NCBI GenBank assembly: GCA_009741485.1
Contig: CM019215.1
Span: 79,653,735 to 79,717,734, forward strand
Source of the DNA: Malurus cyaneus samueli
Taxonomy: Eukaryota > Chordata > Aves > Passeriformes > Maluridae
Direction of reading: 5' to 3'
Length of the DNA stretch: 64,000 nt
The notes under the pieces are model-generated. The model was given only the letters and a program-made list of their open reading frames with translations. It did not search any database and had not been told where the DNA came from. Positions 63,481-64,000 of this stretch are shown here, piece after piece; the stretch's first letter is position 1; each line of letters opens with the position of its first letter. The position numbers and the translations under genes were made by a program.

Positions 63481-63640
63481 GAAAAAAAAAAAAAAAAAAA
63501 AACCAAAAACCAAACCAAACAAAAAACAAAAAAAAAAAAAAACAACAAAAAACCAAAAACAACAAACAAAAAAACAAAAAAAAAAACAAAAACCAAAAAA
63601 CCAACCAAACAAAACAAACAACAACAACAACAAAATCAAA
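63481..63640. repeat. A/C-only tract, about 160 bp
   Basis: A runs interrupted by C, CC and CAA triplets (ACAACAACAACAAC near 63618-63631). Almost no G or T on the plus strand. Frames of 67-135 codons across it are compositional artefacts. Confidence 0.93.
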
Positions 63641-64000
63641 ACCAACCAGAAAGCATACTCTGGTACAAGTTTCTGGATGTGCAGGAGATAGCAGAGTGTT
63701 CACTGTGGCACCCTGAGAAAAGGAGCATAAGACTCCGTACATCAGAGCCAAGCGCACAAAGGTGAAAGAGTAGGAGACTCCAGCACCCAGGGCTGCTTTT
63801 CTGTTTAATGCACAACAGTTTAATGAAAAGTACATATGGTCCTGGAAGCAGCAGCAAGAAAAATGAGCAAAAAGACTGTGTCTGTTCTTATGATATTTGT
63901 GCTGCTGAGAGCAGTGGTGTACAGAACATAAAACAGGGATGTACAGTGCTCATTTTCCCCTTTCTTTAATGCGTCTCAGCTTCTCATCTGGGAATATCTC
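63641..64000. other. Non-coding tail of the window
   Basis: Unique-looking sequence to the window edge. Minus frames of 73-120 codons overlap the A/C tract and each other and have no family resemblance. Confidence 0.6.

Overview
This window looks like a piece of a bird nuclear genome, probably neoavian or passerine. The evidence is the repeat content. It has several 5'-truncated CR1 LINE copies, some ending in the ATTCTATGA-type CR1 3' tail. It has a long LTR of the kind I recall as avian ERVL-like, and a compact solo LTR with a 6-bp target duplication (beta/alpharetrovirus-like, 'ERVK' in bird repeat libraries). I recognised no mammalian-type SINE/L1. The rest is AT-rich, intron/intergenic-like DNA. 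I found no exon of a protein family I can name, no tRNA/rRNA gene, and no CRISPR array, operon or other prokaryotic feature. Most open frames are short chance frames, antisense frames through repeats, or Lys/Asn/Phe-rich translations of A/T tracts.

Layout. 1-5170: AT-rich single-copy-looking DNA with short poly-A runs. 5171-6719: a 5' LTR-like fragment directly followed by a 1.4-kb CR1 copy (+) with a ruined reverse transcriptase. 6720-23151: unique AT-rich DNA with long T and A tracts and a 13-copy ATACT pentanucleotide array at 18128-18198. 23152-24545: an ERVL-like LTR (+), interrupted by an antisense CR1 3' fragment (24068-24391). 24612-24750: a CR1 3' tail. 24750-36744: unique DNA. 36745-37250: a CR1 3' fragment (+).

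39205-41223: the most structured locus. It is a CR1 copy whose segments are out of order and which is split by a solo LTR (40517-40962) flanked by GGTAAT duplications. 42890-43110: a very old CR1-like remnant. 43233-43905: an antisense CR1 3' portion with a small internal tandem duplication. 43906-64000: unique AT-rich DNA with striking A/C-only tracts at 52430-52605 and 63481-63640 and a T/G tract at 60461-60594.

No genes here visibly work together. The window records successive retrotransposon insertions (CR1 into an ERVL-like LTR; a solo LTR into CR1) in what is probably a gene desert or a very large intron. I did not find a convincing new biological system. The best leads are the permuted CR1 with its nested solo LTR, a perfect 14-bp TAATTA palindrome in a possible conserved element, and an unexplained promoter/poly(A)-spaced block near 62.7-62.9 kb. 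Repeat family names come from memory and were not checked against a database.
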